From: Actinomycetes bacterium
GTDB taxonomy: Bacteria > Actinomycetota > Actinomycetes > Propionibacteriales > Nocardioidaceae
DNA: 7,780 nucleotides
Reading direction: 5' to 3'
Assembly: GCA_023396115.1 (NCBI GenBank)
Contig: JAEWXC010000044.1
Coordinates: 1 to 7,780 of the forward strand
The position numbers were made by a program, and so were the translations under genes. The notes beneath the pieces are model-generated. The model made no database searches, had not been told where the DNA came from, and saw nothing but the letters and a program-made list of their open reading frames with translations. Shown here one piece after another: positions 5,328 to 7,780 of the stretch. The stretch's first letter is position 1. Every line of letters begins with the position of its first letter.

Positions 5328-6083
5328 TCACTTCTTGGACTTGTCGGTCCCGGCGAAGTCGTCGCGCAGCTCGTCGGCCACGCCCATCAGGTTGAGCTCG
5401 AAGGTGAACCCCTGCTCGAGGCGGTAGGAGTTGTGCACGTCCACGGGGTCGATCCGGTTGATCGCCTCCTTGGCGGCACGGATCACCTTGGTGTTCTTGG
5501 CGGCGATGGTGCGAGCCACCTCCAGTGCGGCCTCCAGCAGCTCCTCGCGCGGGACGCAGCGGTAGACGGTGCCGAACTGCACCAGCTGCGAGGCGGGGAT
5601 CCGGCCGGCGGTGAAGTACAGGGTGCGCATCATGTGCTGCGGCACCAGCCGGGCCATGTGGGTGGCCGCACCGAGGGCGCCCTGGTTGACCTCGGGCACC
5701 GAGAAGTAGGCGTCGTCGGAGGCGACCACGACATCGGCGTTGCCGACCAGGCCGACCCCGCCACCGACGCAGTGCCCGTTGACCGCGGCGATCACCGGCA
5801 CCGAGCAGTCGTAGACCGCCCGGAACGCCTCGTAGCAGCCCTTGTTGGCGCCGAGCAGCGCGTCGAAGCCGCTGGTGTTCTGCATCTCCTTGATGTCCAC
5901 GCCGGCGTTGAAGCCGCGACCCTCGGCGCGCAGCACCACCACGTGGGTGTCGAGGTCACGGCTGGCCTCGTCCAGCGCCGCGGCGACCGCGAACCAGTCG
6001 CTGACCGGCAGGGCGTTGACCTTGCCGTGCTCCATCGTGATGACGCGGACGTGGTCCTCGCGCAGTTCGGACGTGACGCTCAT
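5328..6083 (-). CDS. echA20: EchA20, crotonase-family hydrolase opening steroid ring D
   Basis: A 251-residue crotonase superfamily protein. EchA20 hydrolyses the five-membered ring of the HIEC-type CoA ester to give COCHEA-CoA, the IpdAB substrate. The oxyanion-hole blocks are GRGFNAGVDIKEM (55-67) and NGHCVGGGVGLVGNAD (102-117), followed by FSVPEVNQGALG (127-138). Compared with enoyl-CoA hydratase, the first catalytic Glu (Glu144 in the rat enzyme) is Gly111 here, whereas the second (Glu164) is kept as E131; this fits a C-C hydrolase rather than a hydratase. The C-terminus is lysine-rich (GTDKSKK). The ATG at 6083 has a GGAGG site at 6088-6092, close to the start (4 bases). As first gene of the echA20-ipdABC unit it sits behind a putative KstR2-like operator. 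Other crotonases cannot be excluded from the sequence alone, but the context is specific. Confidence 0.83.
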   Translation of the reverse strand: MSVTSELREDHVRVITMEHGKVNALPVSDWFAVAAALDEASRDLDTHVVVLRAEGRGFNAGVDIKEMQNTSGFDALLGANKGCYEAFRAVYDCSVPVIAAVNGHCVGGGVGLVGNADVVVASDDAYFSVPEVNQGALGAATHMARLVPQHMMRTLYFTAGRIPASQLVQFGTVYRCVPREELLEAALEVARTIAAKNTKVIRAAKEAINRIDPVDVHNSYRLEQGFTFELNLMGVADELRDDFAGTDKSKK

Positions 6084-6109
6084 GTGCCCTCCGGTGTCCT
6101 CTCAGACGA

Positions 6110-6123
6110 ACCTAATGCTTGCT
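6110..6123. promoter_or_regulatory. Putative KstR2-like operator and promoter region of echA20-ipdABC
   Basis: The plus-strand sequence ACCTAATGCTTGCT matches 8 of 10 fixed positions of the recalled KstR2 consensus AnCAAGnnCTTGnT: the CTTGnT half is perfect, and the other half has two mismatches. A second CTTGGT follows directly (6122-6127). The site lies 26 bases upstream of the echA20 ATG. On the minus strand TACGCT (6133-6128) fits a TANNNT -10 box whose start point would fall at or inside the site, as expected for repression. No good -35 is visible. KstR2 is the TetR-family repressor of HIP-degradation genes, relieved by HIP-CoA. The gene for it is not in the window. Confidence 0.5.
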
Positions 6124-6190
6124 TGGTAGCGTAGCAGAGAAGCCGGCTCCGCGGACCGGCCAGACCGGCCCTGCGGGCAGCCCGGACGCA

Positions 6191-6234
6191 CCCGGGCCCC
6201 GACCCTCCGTCGAGGCGGGGAGTCGGGGCCCGGG
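6191..6234 (-). terminator. Hairpin terminator after the acyl-CoA dehydrogenase gene
   Basis: CCCGGGCCCCGAC (6191-6203) pairs perfectly with GTCGGGGCCCGGG (6222-6234). The 18-base loop contains a further small stem, CCTC/GAGG. It starts 18 bases past the minus-strand stop at 6253. No U-tract follows. It separates the thiolase/dehydrogenase transcript from the echA20 promoter that lies about 60 bases further on. Confidence 0.7.
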
Positions 6235-6252
6235 AACGTCGGGGCAGGCGCG

Positions 6253-7500
6253 TCAGCGGCGCAGCAGACCCTTGGCGACGTGGGTGGTCTGCACCTCGTT
6301 GGAGCCGGCGTAGATCATCAGCACCTTGGCGTCACGGGCCAGCTGCTCCACGTGGTACTCGGCCATGTAGCCGTTGCCGCCGAAGAGCTGGACCGCCTCC
6401 ATCGCGACCTCGCTGGCCGCGCGCGAGGAGTAGAGCTTCATCGCCGACGCCTCGGCCATGTCCAGGACCAGCCCGCGGCGGCGGTAGTCGAGCCCCTTGA
6501 GGACCATGTTCTCCACGTTGACGCGGGCGATCTCCATCTCGGCCAGCTTGGCCTGGATCAGCTGGAAGTCGCTGATCGGTTTGCCCCAGAGCTCACGGGT
6601 CTTCGCGTAGTCCACGCACAGCCGCAGGCACTCCTCGATGATGCCCAGGCTGAAGGTGGCGATCCCGAAGCGCTCGGCCACGAAGTTGGCCCGGGCCGAC
6701 TCGCGGCCGTCCTTCTGCTCGCCCTTGCCCGCCAGGGCCGGCTCGCCGGCCAGCAGGTTCTCCCGGGTGACCCGGACGTTCTCGAAGAACAGCTCGCCGG
6801 TGGGGGAGGAGTGCATGCCCATCTTGCGGAACGGCTTGCCCTGGGTGAGGCCCTCCATGCCCTTCTCGAGCACGAAGATCAGCACCGGCGCCTGGCGGCG
6901 GTCGGTCCCCGAGCCGTCGTCCAGCTTGGTGTAGACCACGATGGTGTCGGCGAACGGGCCGTTGGTGATGAAGGTCTTCTGGCCGTTGATCACCCAGCCG
7001 TCGCCGTCCGGCTTGGCGGTGGTCCGCATGCCGCCGAAGGCGTCCGAGCCGGCGTCGGGCTCGGTGATCGCCCACGCGCCGATCTTCTCCAGCGTGACCA
7101 GGTCGCGGACCCAGCGCTTGCGCTGCTCGATCGAGCCCATCGCGTTGATGGTCCCGGCGACCATGCCGGTGGAGATGCCGATCGAGGTCGGGATGCCCGG
7201 GAGCACCTTGACCAGCTCGATGTTGGAGACGGTCAGCGTCGAGCCGTCCAGGCCGTCCGGCTCCGGGGTGGTGAACTCGGACCCGGCGACGAGCGCCTCG
7301 TCGCGGGCGATCTCCCAGTCGAACCGTTCCGCCGCAGCCTCGCCGACACCGAACGCGTGGTAGTAGGCGCGCGCCACCTCGTAGGGCGGGACGCCCTGCT
7401 CCTCGATGGCCTCGCGAGCCGGGCGCACGGTGGAGTCGACGAACTTGCGGACCGCCTCGCGGACGGTCAGGTCGTCCTCGGACCACGTGAACGCGCTCAT
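6253..7500 (-). CDS. Acyl-CoA dehydrogenase (FadE family)
   Basis: A 415-residue FAD-dependent acyl-CoA dehydrogenase that introduces an alpha,beta double bond in an acyl-CoA. The first family signature is AITEPDAGSDAFGG (144-157), with FITN (177-180) and WGKPISDFQLIQ (305-316) further on. The C-terminal block QLFGGNGYMAEYHVEQLARD (371-390) has Gln386 where the family usually has Arg. The residue at the MCAD Glu376 position is Ala398 (IYAGSNE), while Glu277 in FVAERF aligns with the catalytic base of long-chain/isovaleryl dehydrogenases, so the enzyme looks active with a helix-G base. The N-terminus before residue 90 is somewhat longer than typical. The ATG at 7500 has AGAGG (7509-7513) at 8 bases and follows the thiolase stop by 2. 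A role in HIP or MOODA-CoA oxidation (FadE30/FadE32-like) is possible but not shown. Confidence 0.85.
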   Translation of the reverse strand: MSAFTWSEDDLTVREAVRKFVDSTVRPAREAIEEQGVPPYEVARAYYHAFGVGEAAAERFDWEIARDEALVAGSEFTTPEPDGLDGSTLTVSNIELVKVLPGIPTSIGISTGMVAGTINAMGSIEQRKRWVRDLVTLEKIGAWAITEPDAGSDAFGGMRTTAKPDGDGWVINGQKTFITNGPFADTIVVYTKLDDGSGTDRRQAPVLIFVLEKGMEGLTQGKPFRKMGMHSSPTGELFFENVRVTRENLLAGEPALAGKGEQKDGRESARANFVAERFGIATFSLGIIEECLRLCVDYAKTRELWGKPISDFQLIQAKLAEMEIARVNVENMVLKGLDYRRRGLVLDMAEASAMKLYSSRAASEVAMEAVQLFGGNGYMAEYHVEQLARDAKVLMIYAGSNEVQTTHVAKGLLRR

Positions 7501-7502
7501 GC

Positions 7503-7780
7503 TCAGATCCTCTCGATGATGGTGCCCGAGGCCTGCGCGCCACCGGCGCACGCGGCGATCAGCGCGGTGGAGGCGTCGCGGCGCTCCAGCTCGTGCAGGG
7601 CCGAGGTGATCAGTCGGATGCCGGTCGCGCCGACCGGGTGGCCGAGCGCGATGGCGCCGCCGTTGACGTTGATCTTCTCCTCGGGGACCTGGTGCACCTT
7701 GGCCCAGCTCATCACCACGGCGGCGAAGGCCTCGTTGACCTCGCAGATGTCGATGTCGCCGATGCTCATGCCGGTGTCGC
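7503..7780 (-). CDS. Acetyl-CoA acetyltransferase/thiolase, C-terminal part (5' end outside window)
   Basis: Only the last ~92 residues are present; the frame runs off the right edge, with DTG preceding the internal Met at 7769. Thiolase motifs are clear: CEVNEAFA with its Asn, NVNGGAIALGHPVGATG with the catalytic His, and the terminal AACAGGAQASGTIIERI with the catalytic Cys. It ends in a normal stop, 2 bases before the acyl-CoA dehydrogenase start, so the two genes are coupled. A biosynthetic or degradative thiolase fits; FadA6, which cleaves the product of IpdAB, is the contextual candidate. However, the recalled M. tuberculosis FadA6 has CEGGG around the final Cys rather than CAGGAQ, so I give no symbol. 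Confidence 0.85.
   Translation of the reverse strand, partial: DTGMSIGDIDICEVNEAFAAVVMSWAKVHQVPEEKINVNGGAIALGHPVGATGIRLITSALHELERRDASTALIAACAGGAQASGTIIERI

Noticed and set aside
1..7780. CRISPR array, insertion sequence, prophage or toxin-antitoxin system
   Set aside because: No spaced direct repeats, transposase or integrase motifs, att-like repeats or small paired genes were seen; the window is filled by metabolic genes with uniform composition.

Overview
The window is very GC-rich, with strong G/C preference at third codon positions and GTG as well as ATG starts. Its gene set is typical of steroid-degrading actinobacteria. The organism is inferred to be a high-GC actinobacterium of the Nocardioides/Rhodococcus/Mycobacterium type; the genus cannot be fixed from this window alone. 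The content is the lower part of the cholesterol/steroid catabolic pathway, covering steps for rings A/B (hsaC, hsaB) and for rings C/D (ipdA, ipdB, ipdC, echA20).

Layout. 1-114: a leader with a perfect 27-base inverted repeat at the left edge. 115-1657 (+): hsaC (extradiol ring-cleavage dioxygenase) and hsaB (flavin reductase of the HsaAB monooxygenase), 31 bases apart, followed by GC hairpins that look like a terminator. 1784-2389 (+): a DUF1992 protein with no evident steroid role. 2390-2491: a 14-bp palindrome and a long hairpin, probably a bidirectional terminator between converging genes. 2492-6083 (-), transcribed right to left: echA20, ipdA, ipdB, ipdC, in biochemical units with tight spacing (ipdA-ipdB 16 bases apart; ipdB-ipdC overlapping by 4 bases as GTGA). 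6084-6252: the echA20 upstream region, with a KstR2-like operator half-palindrome and a terminator for the gene to its right. 6253-7780 (-): an acyl-CoA dehydrogenase and the 3' end of a thiolase, 2 bases apart.

How the genes fit together, from published work on M. tuberculosis and Rhodococcus: HsaA/HsaB hydroxylates 3-HSA to the catechol 3,4-DHSA, and HsaC cleaves ring A by meta-cleavage. HsaD (not in the window) then releases the C/D-ring propionate HIP. After CoA activation and side-chain shortening, IpdF (not in the window) and IpdC prepare the bicyclic CoA ester. EchA20 hydrolyses the five-membered ring, IpdAB hydrolyses the six-membered ring, and a thiolase plus acyl-CoA dehydrogenases finish the chain. 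The thiolase/dehydrogenase pair at the right edge would suit those last steps, but that assignment is inference.

I see no mobile element, CRISPR array, tRNA or rRNA, and no evidence of an undescribed system. The main points worth checking are the putative operator, the catalytic-base position in the dehydrogenase, the altered CoA-transferase and crotonase active sites, the N-terminal extension of HsaB, and the hairpin at the left edge.
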